Below the pieces are notes generated by a model. The model had not been told where the DNA came from, did no database searches, and saw only the letters and a list, made by a program, of their open reading frames with translations. Positions 1 to 8,153 of a DNA stretch of 26,335 nucleotides are shown here, piece by piece. The translations under genes and the position numbers were made by a program. The DNA comes from Pseudomonadota bacterium (lineage in GTDB: Bacteria; Pseudomonadota; Alphaproteobacteria; Rhizobiales; Tepidamorphaceae): positions 1-26,335 of the forward strand of contig JAEWYT010000217.1 of assembly GCA_023458595.1 (NCBI GenBank), read 5' to 3'. Position 1 is the first letter of the stretch. Each line of letters starts with the position of its first letter.

Positions 1-25
1 GGCAAGGCGGGTGCGGACGGCGCCG

Positions 26-559
26 TCAGCCGATCGAAATCACCGTTTCCCGCCCCAATCGCGGCAGCAGGCGAATCATGTCGTCCCGCCGGAGCGCCAC
101 GCAACCCTCGGTCGGCGCGAATCCGTCCCGCGCGAGATGCAGGAAAATCGCGCTGCCGGCGCCTTTCCGGGGCGGGGAATCGTTGCAGCCGATCACAATG
201 ACGAGATCGTAGAGCCGGTCGCCGCGCCACATTCTCTCGTGGCTGCCGGCGAAGGGCAGGATCACCGGCCTGTTGTAGGACCCGCTCCGGGGGTCGTCGC
301 ACCAGCCGAGATCGGGGGTGATCGCCTCGATGGGAAGCCCGGTTCGCGGAATCGGGGCCCGGTCGGGCCGGAAATAGAGCTTTCTCAAGGGGAATTCGCC
401 GGCCGGCGACGCGCCGTCGCCTTCGCGTTTCATCGCCCTTATCCCGCCGCGACCGAGCGCGCAGGGGAGCACGAGACCATCGGCCGACAGCAGGCCGGAA
501 TGGCGCTCGGGGCCACGATGATGGACCCGCAGCCTGTTCACGTATCCCCTTGCCGCCAT
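26..559 (-). CDS. Compact L,D-transpeptidase (YkuD fold) family protein
   Basis: Predicted 177-residue YkuD-fold protein. Known members crosslink peptidoglycan stem peptides (3-3 links) or attach lipoproteins, through an active-site cysteine. The signature is clear near the C-terminus: H141 begins a run HLARDGFAPTEGCVAL in which C153 is the expected nucleophile. The first ~130 residues carry the other conserved parts (GxxPAGEFPL, then GWCDDP and YNRPV), typical of the short stand-alone COG3786-like group. I chose the ATG at 559 because GGAGAGGG lies about 6 bases upstream; an upstream in-frame start at 607 would add 16 residues without a ribosome site. No signal peptide is visible from either start, which is odd for a periplasmic enzyme but common in this compact group. 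It diverges from the response regulator at 661. Family call is firm; the exact reaction is inferred. Confidence 0.85.
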   Translation of the reverse strand: MAARGYVNRLRVHHRGPERHSGLLSADGLVLPCALGRGGIRAMKREGDGASPAGEFPLRKLYFRPDRAPIPRTGLPIEAITPDLGWCDDPRSGSYNRPVILPFAGSHERMWRGDRLYDLVIVIGCNDSPPRKGAGSAIFLHLARDGFAPTEGCVALRRDDMIRLLPRLGRETVISIG

Positions 560-660
560 TATCCCTCTCCCGCTGCGGTAGCGCGCCGCCTTGCGGTCCG
601 CAACCAACGTGTTCTACACCGGTGCCGGGGCTAAGTGCGACATCTCGGAGAATGCGTCCC

Positions 661-1386
661 ATGAGCACGTCGAAGCACATCCTGATCGTCGACGACGATG
701 CGGATCTGCGCGAGGCACTGGTCGAGCAGCTCGCCCTGCACGACGAATTCTCGACCTCGACGGCCGGGTGCGCCAAGGACGGCATGGAGAAGGCCAAGGC
801 CGACCATGTCGACCTGATGATCCTCGACGTCGGCCTGCCCGACATGGACGGGCGGGAGGCCTGCAAGATCCTGCGCAAGCACGGCTTCAAGGCGCCGATC
901 ATCATGCTGACGGGCCAGACGTCGGATTCCGATACGATCCTCGGCCTCGAATCCGGCGCCAACGACTACGTCGCCAAGCCCTTCCGCTTCGCCGTGCTGC
1001 TCGCGCGCATCCGCGCGCAGCTTCGCCAGCACGAGCAGAGCGAGGACGCCGTTTTCGCGATCGGGCCCTACACGTTCAAGCCGGCCCTGAAGACGATGGT
1101 CACCGAGAAGGGCTCCAAGGTCCGGCTCACCGAGAAGGAGACCTCGATCCTCAAGTTCCTCTACCGGGCCGGCGAGAAGGTCGTGACCCGGGACGTGCTG
1201 CTGCACGAGGTGTGGGGCTACAATTCCGGCGTCACGACGCATACGCTCGAGACGCACATCTACCGTCTGCGCCAGAAGATCGAGCGCGATCCCTCGAACG
1301 CCGAGCTCCTGGTGACGGAGGGCGGTGGCTACAAGCTCGTGCCCCGCGGGTCCGCGGGGGGATCGTTGGGGGGCGGAACGGCGTGA
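661..1386 (+). CDS. OmpR-family response regulator transcription factor (orphan)
   Basis: Predicted 241-residue two-component regulator. The N-terminal receiver domain (about 5-120) shows the acidic cluster D11-D13, the phosphoacceptor D56 in LMILDVGLPDMDG, the conserved Thr in IIMLTGQ and the Lys in VAKPF. The C-terminal half (about 135-232) is a winged-helix OmpR/PhoB DNA-binding domain ending ETHIYRLRQKIERDP...GGGYKLV, so it should bind DNA and control transcription when phosphorylated. Start ATG 661 sits right before the receiver domain; longer upstream readings add only low-complexity residues. No histidine kinase lies next to it in this window, so its sensor is unknown. The stop overlaps the start of the cyclic-nucleotide-binding gene by four bases (GTGA), so the two are almost certainly co-translated. 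I do not recognise a specific named orthologue. Confidence 0.93.
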   Translation: MSTSKHILIVDDDADLREALVEQLALHDEFSTSTAGCAKDGMEKAKADHVDLMILDVGLPDMDGREACKILRKHGFKAPIIMLTGQTSDSDTILGLESGANDYVAKPFRFAVLLARIRAQLRQHEQSEDAVFAIGPYTFKPALKTMVTEKGSKVRLTEKETSILKFLYRAGEKVVTRDVLLHEVWGYNSGVTTHTLETHIYRLRQKIERDPSNAELLVTEGGGYKLVPRGSAGGSLGGGTA

Positions 1387-1868
1387 CGCTCGACCAGGAC
1401 GTCGAATTCCTGCAATCGATTCCGCTGTTCTCGGACTTTCCGGCGGAACAGCTCCGCCTCATCGCGTTTTCCGCCGAGCCCCTGCGCTTGCCGGAGGGCA
1501 CGACCATCTTCCGCGAGGGCGCGGAGGCCGACAGCGGCTACGTCGTGGTCTCCGGCGCCGTCGAGCTCGCGGCCGAACGCGGCGACGGACGCCGCGAGGT
1601 GGCGGTCGCGGGGCCCGGTGCGCTGATCGGGGAACTGGCCCTTCTCTGCCCGACCACGCGCCCCGTCACCGCGGTGACGATCGAGCCGACCGAGCTGATG
1701 GCGGTGTCGCGAAGGCTTCTGCGCCGGGTGCTCGAGGAATATCCCGACATGGCCGAGCGGCTGCGCCTCGCCCTCTCCGAGCGGCTCAGGCGGATGACGT
1801 CGGAGCTCGGCAAGACCCGCGAGCGGCTGCTGGCGATCGACGGACCCGAGCCCGAGCGGGCGGACTGA
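1383..1868 (+). CDS. Cyclic nucleotide-binding domain protein, no DNA-binding domain
   Basis: Predicted 161-residue protein made almost entirely of one cNMP-binding (Crp/Fnr-type) domain, about residues 7-125. It opens FLQSIPLFSDFPAEQLRLIA, the usual entry helix, and has a phosphate-binding-cassette-like stretch LIGELALLCPTTRPVTAV with the Gly-Glu and Arg positions expected for cyclic nucleotide binding. The C-terminus is a charged helix (LRLALSERLRRMTSELGKTRERL) rather than a helix-turn-helix domain, so it is probably a ligand-sensing partner or scaffold and not a transcription factor itself. Start is GTG at 1383, overlapping the response regulator stop by 4 bases; no ATG gives the full domain. 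Coupling to the regulator is inferred from the overlap. Whether it binds cAMP, cGMP or nothing cannot be told from sequence alone. Confidence 0.85.
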   Translation: MTLDQDVEFLQSIPLFSDFPAEQLRLIAFSAEPLRLPEGTTIFREGAEADSGYVVVSGAVELAAERGDGRREVAVAGPGALIGELALLCPTTRPVTAVTIEPTELMAVSRRLLRRVLEEYPDMAERLRLALSERLRRMTSELGKTRERLLAIDGPEPERAD

Positions 1869-1913
1869 GCCGATCCGACGGGCGGGGCAACCCGATCGGC
1901 GGCACGGGTTACG

Positions 1914-1937
1914 GGATTCCCGCTAAGGCGGGAATCC
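1914..1937. repeat. Extragenic palindrome between convergent genes
   Basis: A perfect 10-bp inverted repeat, GGATTCCCGC - TAAG - GCGGGAATCC, arms 1914-1923 and 1928-1937. It lies between the convergent cyclic-nucleotide-binding gene (ends 1868) and xthA (ends 1990). The ATTCCCGC/GCGGGAAT core is a common type of dispersed proteobacterial intergenic palindrome (recollection, not searched). It could also act as a bidirectional terminator stem, although no T-run follows it on either strand. Confidence 0.7.
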
Positions 1938-1989
1938 AGTCTCCGCAGGGCCATCGGTTCTCGGCGCGGCCTTGCCGACCCGCAGCGCC

Positions 1990-2808
1990 TCACACGTCCA
2001 GCCGGACGATCACCGGGACGTGGTCGGACGGGCGGTCCCAGCCGCGCGCCTCGCGCAGCACTTCGACCCGGTCGCAGGCGCCGGAAAAGCCCTTCGACAG
2101 CCAGACGTGGTCGAGCCGGCGGCCCTTGTCGGCGGCGTTCCAGTCGGCGGCGCGGTAGCTCCACCAGGTGTAGAGCTTCTGCGGAGGGGGCACGTCGCGG
2201 CGCACGACGTCGACCCAGTCGAGCGTCCTGCGCACCCTCTCGAGGCCTTCGGTCTCGACGGGCGTGTGGCTGACGACCCTGAGGAGCTGCTTGTGCGACC
2301 AGACGTCGTCCTCGAGCGGGGCGATGTTGAGATCGCCGAGGACGATCGCGCCGTCCGCCGGCGCGGCGACGTCGGCTTCGGCGCCGAACCAGTCTATCAT
2401 CTCGTCGAGAAACGCCAGCTTGTGGGCGAACTTGGGATTGATCCCGGGATCGGGCTCGTCGCCCCCGGCGGGAACGTAGAAATTGTGGATGCGCACGCTG
2501 TGCCCGCCCCTGGCCTCGACGTCGACGGCGAGGTGGCGGCAATCGCCCATGCCGCAGAACGGGCGTGCCGCGACCTCCTTCATCGGCCGCTTCGAAAGCA
2601 CCGCGACACCGTGATAGCCCTTCTGGCCGTTCATGGCGATGTGCCGGTAGCCGAGCTTCTCGAAGGCCCTGGACGGGAAGTTGGCGTTCGGGCACTTGGT
2701 CTCCTGCAGGCAGATCACGTCCGGGGCCCGCTCGGCCGCGAGCCGGGCGACGAGATCCTGGCGCAGGCGGACGGAATTGATGTTCCAGGTGGCGACGGTC
2801 AGCGGCAC
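1990..2808 (-). CDS. xthA: Exodeoxyribonuclease III (AP endonuclease)
   Basis: Predicted 272-residue exonuclease III: a Mg-dependent base-excision-repair enzyme that cleaves DNA 5' of abasic sites and removes blocked 3' ends. All family landmarks are present in order: N9 in TVATWNINSVR, metal-binding E36 in VICLQETK, the catalytic GDLNIAP motif, the RLDHVW block and the C-terminal SDHVPV containing the catalytic His. Length matches the E. coli enzyme. I place the start at GTG 2808, not at the in-frame ATG at 2865, because the family begins directly at PLTVATWN and AGGACC lies about 7 bases upstream of the GTG. It is the last gene of the leftward ftsK-lolA-xthA cluster, roughly 300 bases beyond lolA, and may have its own promoter. 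Confidence 0.95.
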   Translation of the reverse strand: MPLTVATWNINSVRLRQDLVARLAAERAPDVICLQETKCPNANFPSRAFEKLGYRHIAMNGQKGYHGVAVLSKRPMKEVAARPFCGMGDCRHLAVDVEARGGHSVRIHNFYVPAGGDEPDPGINPKFAHKLAFLDEMIDWFGAEADVAAPADGAIVLGDLNIAPLEDDVWSHKQLLRVVSHTPVETEGLERVRRTLDWVDVVRRDVPPPQKLYTWWSYRAADWNAADKGRRLDHVWLSKGFSGACDRVEVLREARGWDRPSDHVPVIVRLDV

Positions 2809-2886
2809 GGAAAAGGTCCTCGCGGGGTATCGCCCCGCTCTAGCGTCTGCGCGCGGCGACGACAACCGGCAGGCCGAGAGACGAAA

Positions 2887-2917
2887 CGCCCGGCTCTCGG
2901 GGGGAGAGAGCCGGGCG
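2887..2917. terminator. Candidate bidirectional terminator after lolA
   Basis: A perfect 12-bp inverted repeat: left arm CGCCCGGCTCTC at 2887-2898, right arm GAGAGCCGGGCG at 2906-2917, 7-base loop. On the - strand, the direction of lolA, the stem is followed only by TTTCGT; on the + strand a T5 run comes 8 bases later (2926-2930). The stem is strong and lies between lolA and xthA. The rest of the 306-base gap 2809-3115 shows no gene; it also contains a 12-bp palindrome at 3075-3086 and a direct repeat at 3099-3125. Confidence 0.5.
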
Positions 2918-3074
2918 CCGTCCGCTTTTTCGGGGCGGAACGCCGGGAGGGAACGCCGGCGTCAGCGACATGGCGATTTCGGCGAGACGGGGGCGTTACC
3001 GAAACAAGTTCCATGCCGCTACTGTACTGAAATGTGGGATCGCGTGCGGACCGTTCAAGACTTTCGACCCAAAA

Positions 3075-3086
3075 CACGAATTCGTG
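3075..3086. repeat. 12-bp perfect palindrome downstream of lolA
   Basis: CACGAATTCGTG is a perfect palindrome in the lolA-xthA gap, about 30 bases beyond the lolA stop. It may be an operator for xthA or chance; nothing else in the sequence decides between these. Confidence 0.35.
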
Positions 3087-3098
3087 AAGCGGCCCTGG

Positions 3099-3125
3099 GC
3101 TAACGGGTACCTGCGCTAACGGGTA
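3099..3125. repeat. Short direct repeat spanning the lolA stop codon
   Basis: The 11-mer GCTAACGGGTA occurs at 3099-3109 and again at 3115-3125, a 16-base period. The second copy contains the lolA stop (CTA on the + strand, 3116-3118), so the last residues and stop of lolA appear duplicated just outside the gene. It looks like a small slippage duplication. Confidence 0.6.
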
Positions 3126-3769
3126 TGCGACCCGCCGACGTCGAGGATCCGGTTCTCGATGATCCTGAACATCTTCGAATCGATCGGCTGGCCGGCCACC
3201 GTGTTCTCGAGCGCCACGGTGGTGTCGAGCCCCTGGGCGTCGGTCACGGTCCACTGCGTCAGCCGGTTCCCGACCGGATCGAAGATCAGCGTCAGCGTTC
3301 CCGGCGCCTCGCCGGTCGTCTCCTCGATCGAGACGGTGACGCGGTCCATCTCCGGGAAGACGGAGAGGATGTTGGCGTCGCGCATCAGGTCGACGTTGGC
3401 GGACAGAATCATCCTGAGCGGGGTGGTGACGAGCGGATACTTCTCCGTCGTCTTCAGCTTCTTGTCCTGCACGGCGACCCACAGGCCGTCGGAGACGATC
3501 TGCAGCTGCGCCGGGGGGGCGTACTCGAAGCGCAGCCGTCCGGGCCGCTCGATGAAGAAGCGGCCCTGCGTGACGTTGCCGTCGGGGGCGGTCTGCACGA
3601 AATCGCCGGAAAGCGTGGTGATGGTGTTCAGGTAGGCGCTGACCTGATCGATCGCGGCGATCTGCTCGATCGAGAACTGCGACGCGTCGGTCTTGGCCAT
3701 CAGCGGCGCCGGCGACAGCCAGAGCGCCGCCGCGGCGATCGCCATCATCAGTGTTCTCGCCGATGTCAT
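3116..3769 (-). CDS. lolA: Outer-membrane lipoprotein carrier LolA family protein
   Basis: Predicted 217-residue periplasmic protein of the LolA family, which shuttles lipoproteins from LolCDE at the inner membrane to the outer membrane. From ATG 3769 it begins with a classical signal peptide (MTSARTLMM, hydrophobic stretch to about 23, predicted cleavage A25/K26). The mature part has the LolA pattern: an early helix QVSAYLNTITTLSGDFVQT, then beta-strand blocks GRFFIERPGRLRFEY and LWVAVQDKKLKTTEKYPL, and a late FDPVGNRLTQWTVTDAQG. I chose ATG 3769 over the longer reading from 3844 because it starts the signal peptide and AAGGAGAG lies about 11 bases upstream. It sits 133 bases after ftsK in the same direction, a common order in Hyphomicrobiales. 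Alphaproteobacterial LolA proteins diverge from the E. coli type, so the family call is strong and the precise role is inferred. Confidence 0.9.
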   Translation of the reverse strand: MTSARTLMMAIAAAALWLSPAPLMAKTDASQFSIEQIAAIDQVSAYLNTITTLSGDFVQTAPDGNVTQGRFFIERPGRLRFEYAPPAQLQIVSDGLWVAVQDKKLKTTEKYPLVTTPLRMILSANVDLMRDANILSVFPEMDRVTVSIEETTGEAPGTLTLIFDPVGNRLTQWTVTDAQGLDTTVALENTVAGQPIDSKMFRIIENRILDVGGSHTR

Positions 3770-3902
3770 TCCGTCTTCGCTCTCCTTGGTCCGGCCGGAA
3801 AAGCCCGGCCGGCTCCGGGGAATCGGTCGGCCCTTCCCTCGCACCGGCTTGTGGCGAAACCGCGACGACCCGGCAATCCCCCACGCTTCGGGCCCGGCTC
3901 CG

Positions 3903-6458
3903 TCAGGATTCCGCGCCCTCGCCGATCAGGATCTCGCGCTGGCCCTTGGAATTGGGCCTGGAGATGATGCCTTCCTGCTCCATCCGCTCGATCAGGGTGG
4001 CGGCCCGGTTGTAGCCGATCGAGAGCCGCCGCTGGACGTAGCTGGTCGACGCCTTGCCGTCGCGCAGGACGACCTCGACGGCCCTGTTGAACAGATCGTC
4101 GCCCTCGTTGCCGGATACAAGGCCCGGCATCTCGAAGCCGCCCTCGTCGGCCTCCTCGGTGATCTCCTCGAGGTATTCCGGCGCGCCCTGCTCCTTCAGG
4201 AAGGCGATGACGTCCTCGACTTCCTCGTCCGAGCAGAACGGCCCGTGCACGCGGGTGATGCGGCCGCCGCCCATCATGTAGAGCATGTCGCCCTGGCCGA
4301 GGAGCTGCTCGGCTCCCTGCTCGCCGAGAATGGTGCGGCTGTCGATCTTCGAGGTGACCTGGAAGGAGATGCGGGTCGGGAAGTTCGCCTTGATGGTGCC
4401 GGTGATGACGTCGACGGAGGGGCGCTGGGTCGCGGTGATCAGGTGGATGCCGGCGGCGCGCGCCATCTGGGCGAGCCGCTGGACGGCGCCCTCGATGTCC
4501 TTGCCGGCGACCATCATCAGGTCGGCCATCTCGTCGATGATGACGACGATGAAGGGCATCGGCGAGAGATCCATCTCCTCCTGCTCGTAGACGGGCTCGC
4601 CGGTCTCCCGGTCGAAACCGGTCTGGACGGTGCGCACCACCGTCTCGCCCTTGCGGTTCGCCTCCTCGACGCGGGCGTTGTAGCCGTCGATGTTGCGCAC
4701 GCCGAGCTTCGACATCTTGCGGTAGCGGTCCTCCATCTCGCGGACCGTCCACTTGAGCGCGACGACGGCCTTGCGCGGGTCCGTGACCACCGGGGAGAGC
4801 AGGTGCGGGATGCCGTCGTAGACGGAGAGTTCCAGCATCTTCGGGTCGATCATGATCAGCTTGCAGGCGTCGGGGCCGAGCCGGTAGAGCAGCGACAGGA
4901 TCATGGTGTTGACGGCGACCGACTTGCCCGAGCCGGTGGTGCCGGCGATCAGGAGGTGCGGCATGCGGGCGAGGTCGGCGAGCACCGGCTCGCCGCCGAT
5001 GGTCTTGCCGAGGCACAGCGGCAGCTTCGCCTTCGACTTCTCGAAGACCTCCGAGGCGAGGATCTCGCGCAGGTACACGGTCTCGCGGAACGAGTTCGGC
5101 AGCTCGATGCCGATGACGTTGCGGCCGGGGACGACGGCGACGCGCGCGGAGATCGCGCTCATCGAGCGGGCGATGTCGTCGGCCAGCCCGATGACGCGCG
5201 ACGACTTGGTGCCCGGCGCAGGCTCCAGTTCGTAGAGCGTGACGACCGGGCCGGGGCGCACGTTGATGATCTCGCCCTTGACGCCGAAGTCCTCGAGCAC
5301 GCTTTCGAGCAGGCGCGCGTTCTGCTCGAGCGCCTCCGTGTCGGCGGCCGACTTGTTGCGGACCTGCTTGGGCTCGGCGAGCAGGCGCAGGGGGGGAAGC
5401 TCATAGCCGTGGCCGAACAGCGAGGGCTGGGCCTCCTTGGAGGCGCGGCGGCCCTGTTTCAGGCGCTGCCTGGCCGGGGTCACGCGCTTGGAGGGGAGAT
5501 CCTCGTCGTCCTCGATCCCGTCGTCCCAGTCGTCGCCTTCGTCGGACCCGTAGTCGCCCGGCGCCCAACCGCCCTCGCCGTCGAAGCTCGGCTCGACGCG
5601 GCCGGTCACGGGCACGGCGACCAGCGGCTCGTCCTCGAGGAGACGGCGCCACAGCGCGAGGAACCCGCCGCCCGCCCGGCCCCTCCCGCGCCGCGCGGCG
5701 GGGCGGCTCGGGCCGATCCGGCGGCGCAGGCGCGCCTTGAAGCTCAGCCAGCCGTGCTGGAGCTGGCCGAGGGGGGCGAACCCTCCGCGCCCGGCCGGCT
5801 CGACGACGTCGTCCTCGTCGTAGCCGTCCTCGTCGTAGCGGTCGTGCTCGCCTCCGTGCTCTTCCCCGGCGCGGCGGCGCAGGCGGGGAAGGGGGATGTC
5901 GCTGGCATAGGCGAGCAGGATGGTCGCGCCGGCGCCGGCGGCGAGGCCGGCGGGGACCGCGGCGAGGCCGCCGAAGACCGGCGACAGCAGGAAGCCGGTG
6001 ACGTAGAGCTGCGCGTCGCCGACGAGACCGCCGAGGCCGGAGGGCAGCGGCCATCCCGCCGGAGAGGGAATGGCGGCGAAGAAGGCGCAGGCGAAGGCGG
6101 TGCCGAGGAGCCAGGCGACGAGGCGGCGCGCGATTGAGCCGACCGGATCGTCGGCGATCAGGCGGACCGCCCAGGCGGCGACGGGGATGAGGGCCGCGCC
6201 GGAGGCGAGGCCGAGCATCTGCATGAGCAGATCCGCGATCGCGGCGCCGGGGAAGCCCAGCAGGTTCACCGGCACGGTCTCGGTCGCGTGGCTGAAGGAG
6301 GGATCCTGGACCGACCAGGTGGCGAGCGCCAGCACCAGGCCGGCGACGACCGCGAGCACGGCGAGGCCCGTCGCCTGCGTCGACAGGCGCTCGGCCGCGT
6401 CACGCAGGCGCTCGGCCAGTGTGGCGTCGTCGCTGAATGGCGATCCGGTCGCGCTCAT
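3903..6458 (-). CDS. ftsK: DNA translocase FtsK
   Basis: Predicted 851-residue FtsK/SpoIIIE translocase, the hexameric motor that pumps chromosome dimers and terminus DNA across the division septum and activates XerCD at dif. The N-terminus holds membrane helices: the first about residues 30-48, followed by helices up to about 190. A charged, acidic Arg/Asp/Glu-rich linker runs about 200-350. The motor follows, with Walker A GTTGSGKS at 506-513 (K512) and a Walker B-type block FIVVIIDEMADLMM. The C-terminal ~65 residues (STSYVQRRLSIGYNRAATLIERMEQEGIISRPN) form the gamma winged helix that reads KOPS and contacts XerD. The full-length architecture is intact. The start ATG 6458 gives the expected cytoplasmic N-tail, though its ribosome site is weak. 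It is the first gene of the leftward ftsK-lolA group, downstream of the amt terminator. Confidence 0.97.
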   Translation of the reverse strand: MSATGSPFSDDATLAERLRDAAERLSTQATGLAVLAVVAGLVLALATWSVQDPSFSHATETVPVNLLGFPGAAIADLLMQMLGLASGAALIPVAAWAVRLIADDPVGSIARRLVAWLLGTAFACAFFAAIPSPAGWPLPSGLGGLVGDAQLYVTGFLLSPVFGGLAAVPAGLAAGAGATILLAYASDIPLPRLRRRAGEEHGGEHDRYDEDGYDEDDVVEPAGRGGFAPLGQLQHGWLSFKARLRRRIGPSRPAARRGRGRAGGGFLALWRRLLEDEPLVAVPVTGRVEPSFDGEGGWAPGDYGSDEGDDWDDGIEDDEDLPSKRVTPARQRLKQGRRASKEAQPSLFGHGYELPPLRLLAEPKQVRNKSAADTEALEQNARLLESVLEDFGVKGEIINVRPGPVVTLYELEPAPGTKSSRVIGLADDIARSMSAISARVAVVPGRNVIGIELPNSFRETVYLREILASEVFEKSKAKLPLCLGKTIGGEPVLADLARMPHLLIAGTTGSGKSVAVNTMILSLLYRLGPDACKLIMIDPKMLELSVYDGIPHLLSPVVTDPRKAVVALKWTVREMEDRYRKMSKLGVRNIDGYNARVEEANRKGETVVRTVQTGFDRETGEPVYEQEEMDLSPMPFIVVIIDEMADLMMVAGKDIEGAVQRLAQMARAAGIHLITATQRPSVDVITGTIKANFPTRISFQVTSKIDSRTILGEQGAEQLLGQGDMLYMMGGGRITRVHGPFCSDEEVEDVIAFLKEQGAPEYLEEITEEADEGGFEMPGLVSGNEGDDLFNRAVEVVLRDGKASTSYVQRRLSIGYNRAATLIERMEQEGIISRPNSKGQREILIGEGAES

Positions 6459-6574
6459 GGGTCACGGGTTCCGTCGCGTCCGGCGGTCCGGACGGTGTTT
6501 CCACGACGCTAATGCGGGCCGGTAAAGAGGCCATTAACCCTGCGCCCGGCCGCGGGGCCCGGCCGTGGCAACGG

Positions 6575-6607
6575 AAAAAGGCCCGCGCAGGATCCCCCGC
6601 GCGGGCC
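6575..6607 (-). terminator. Rho-independent terminator after the second ammonium channel gene
   Basis: On the - strand a 9-bp GC stem (GGCCCGCGC/GCGCGGGCC, arms 6580-6588 and 6599-6607) is followed directly by TTTTT (6575-6579). It lies 22 bases past the amt stop and isolates the nitrogen block from ftsK. Confidence 0.9.
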
Positions 6608-6628
6608 TCCGGTTGCGAAAAAGGCCGG

Positions 6629-7921
6629 TCAGTGCAGCACTTCGCCGTGGAGGTTGACGTCGAGGCCCTCGATCTCGACGTCCTTCGAGACGCGGACGCC
6701 GATGGTCAGATCGATCACCTTGAGGATGACGAAGGTGGCGATGCCGGACCAGATGACGGTCGCCGCGACGCCGACGATCTGGGTCCAGACCTGGCCCGGG
6801 TTGCCGTAGAGCAGGCCGGTGCCGGCCTCGTTGATGGCGGGCGAGGCGAAGACGCCGGTCAGGATCGCGCCGACGATGCCGCCGACCCCGTGGATGCCGA
6901 AGGCGTCGAGCGCGTCGTCGTATTTCAGCCGGATCTTCAGCCAGGTCACCGCCCAGAAGCAGACGATGCCGGCAGCGAGGCCGATCCACAGGGCGCCCGA
7001 GGGGCTGACGAAGCCCGAGGCCGGGGTGATCGCGACGAGGCCGGCGACCGCGCCGGAGATGATGCCGAGCACGCTCGGCTTGCCGCGCGTCGCCCATTCG
7101 ACGGCCATCCAGGTCAGCGCCGCCGTGGCGGTGGCGATCTGGGTGACGGCGAGCGCCATGCCGGCGAGGCCGCCCGCGGCGACCGCCGAGCCCGCGTTGA
7201 AGCCGAACCAGCCGACCCACAGCAGCGAGGCGCCGATCACCGAGTAGGTGAGGTTGAACGGCGCCATGTTCTCGGTGCCGTAGCCGATGCGCTTGCCGAT
7301 GACGAGCGCGGCGACGATGCCGGCGATGCCGGAGTTGATGTGGACGACCGTGCCGCCGGCGAAATCGAGGACGCCGCCGCCGGCCAGGAAGCCGCCGCCC
7401 CAGACCCAGTGGGCCACGGGAGCGTAGACGACCAGAAGCCAGGCGCCCATGAACCAGAGGAGCGCCGAGAACTTCATGCGGTCGGCCAGGGCGCCGCAGA
7501 TCAGGGCGGGCGTGATGATCGCGAAGGTCAGCTGGAACATCGCGAACAGGATCTCGGGGATCGTGCCGGTCATCGAGGTCGTGTCGATGCCGGACAGCAT
7601 CAGCCGGCTCGAGCCGCCGATCCAGGCGTTCAGGCCGCCGCCGTCGGTGAAGGCGAGCGAATAGCCCGCCACCATCCAGAGGACGGTGACGAGGCAGGTG
7701 ATGGCGAAGCTCTGCATGACGGTGGCCAGCACGTTCTTGCGGCGGACCATGCCGCCGTAGAACAGGGCGAGGCCCGGGATCGTCATCATCAGGACCAGGG
7801 CGGTCGAGGTGAGCATCCAGGCGGTGTCGCCCGAATCGAGGCCTTCCTGGGCGGCGGCCGGGCCGAGCGAGGCCAGCCAGATCGCCGCGGCCGCGAGGCC
7901 GCTGCGGCGGAGTGTTTTCAT
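6629..7921 (-). CDS. amtB: Ammonium transporter (AmtB-type channel)
   Basis: Predicted 430-residue Amt/Mep/Rh channel conducting ammonium/ammonia across the inner membrane. It has a cleavable signal peptide (cut near A24/Q25), as in E. coli AmtB, then about 11 membrane helices starting DTAWMLTSTALVLMMTIPGLALFYGGMVR. The twin-histidine pore pair is visible: H194 in VVHINSG and H344 in FGIHGVGG. The C-terminal tail (IRVSKDVEIEGLDVNLHGEVLH) is the cytoplasmic region that docks PII proteins. ATG 7921 is chosen because GGAGGA sits about 9 bases upstream and the signal peptide starts there. Its own sigma-54 promoter (7998-8013) and its own terminator frame it as a separate nitrogen-controlled transcript. 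This is the classical AmtB subtype, unlike the channel gene at 8240. Confidence 0.96.
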   Translation of the reverse strand: MKTLRRSGLAAAAIWLASLGPAAAQEGLDSGDTAWMLTSTALVLMMTIPGLALFYGGMVRRKNVLATVMQSFAITCLVTVLWMVAGYSLAFTDGGGLNAWIGGSSRLMLSGIDTTSMTGTIPEILFAMFQLTFAIITPALICGALADRMKFSALLWFMGAWLLVVYAPVAHWVWGGGFLAGGGVLDFAGGTVVHINSGIAGIVAALVIGKRIGYGTENMAPFNLTYSVIGASLLWVGWFGFNAGSAVAAGGLAGMALAVTQIATATAALTWMAVEWATRGKPSVLGIISGAVAGLVAITPASGFVSPSGALWIGLAAGIVCFWAVTWLKIRLKYDDALDAFGIHGVGGIVGAILTGVFASPAINEAGTGLLYGNPGQVWTQIVGVAATVIWSGIATFVILKVIDLTIGVRVSKDVEIEGLDVNLHGEVLH

Positions 7922-7997
7922 GATTTCTGTCCTCCAGAGGATCCAGCCGGCGGCTTCGCGTTTCCTGCGCCGCCGGTGTCGCGCCGGAAATCGCGTT

Positions 7998-8013
7998 TTC
8001 AAGGGACGTGCCA
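7998..8013 (-). promoter_or_regulatory. Sigma-54 (-24/-12) promoter for the amtB gene at 6629-7921
   Basis: On the - strand the sequence reads TGGCACGTCCCTTGAA, matching the RpoN consensus TGGCACG-N4-TTGCA at all but one position of the -12 element (A for C). The GG/-12 spacing is exact. Initiation would fall near 7986, about 65 bases before the amtB ATG. The site implies activation by an enhancer-binding protein, most likely NtrC given the gene (inference). Confidence 0.8.
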
Positions 8014-8075
8014 ATCCTTTCGGCATTTGCATCATATTGATTCAGCGAGGGAATCCGTCAGGACGCCGTTAACCG

Positions 8076-8102
8076 GGCATGCCGTGCAACTGGGCATATG
8101 CC
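8076..8102. promoter_or_regulatory. Candidate activator-binding palindromes upstream of the amtB sigma-54 promoter
   Basis: Two perfect palindromes share the same core: GGCATGCC at 8076-8083 and GGCATATGCC at 8093-8102, starts 17 bases apart. They lie about 90-116 bases upstream of the predicted start of transcription, where NtrC-type enhancers usually sit. They do not match the textbook NtrC box well, so the binding protein is uncertain. Nothing else but a terminator (8154-8180) is seen in the 318-base gap 7922-8239. Confidence 0.35.
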
Positions 8103-8153
8103 TATTTTTTGTGCCGAACCGGCAGGCGGCCGGGCCAAGCGAAATCGGCAAGG

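Noticed and set aside
3693..6137. A rightward open frame of about 814 codons antisense to ftsK
   Set aside because: It is a shadow of ftsK with low-complexity Val/Leu/Asp/Gly composition. The ftsK frame has intact Walker motifs and a gamma domain.
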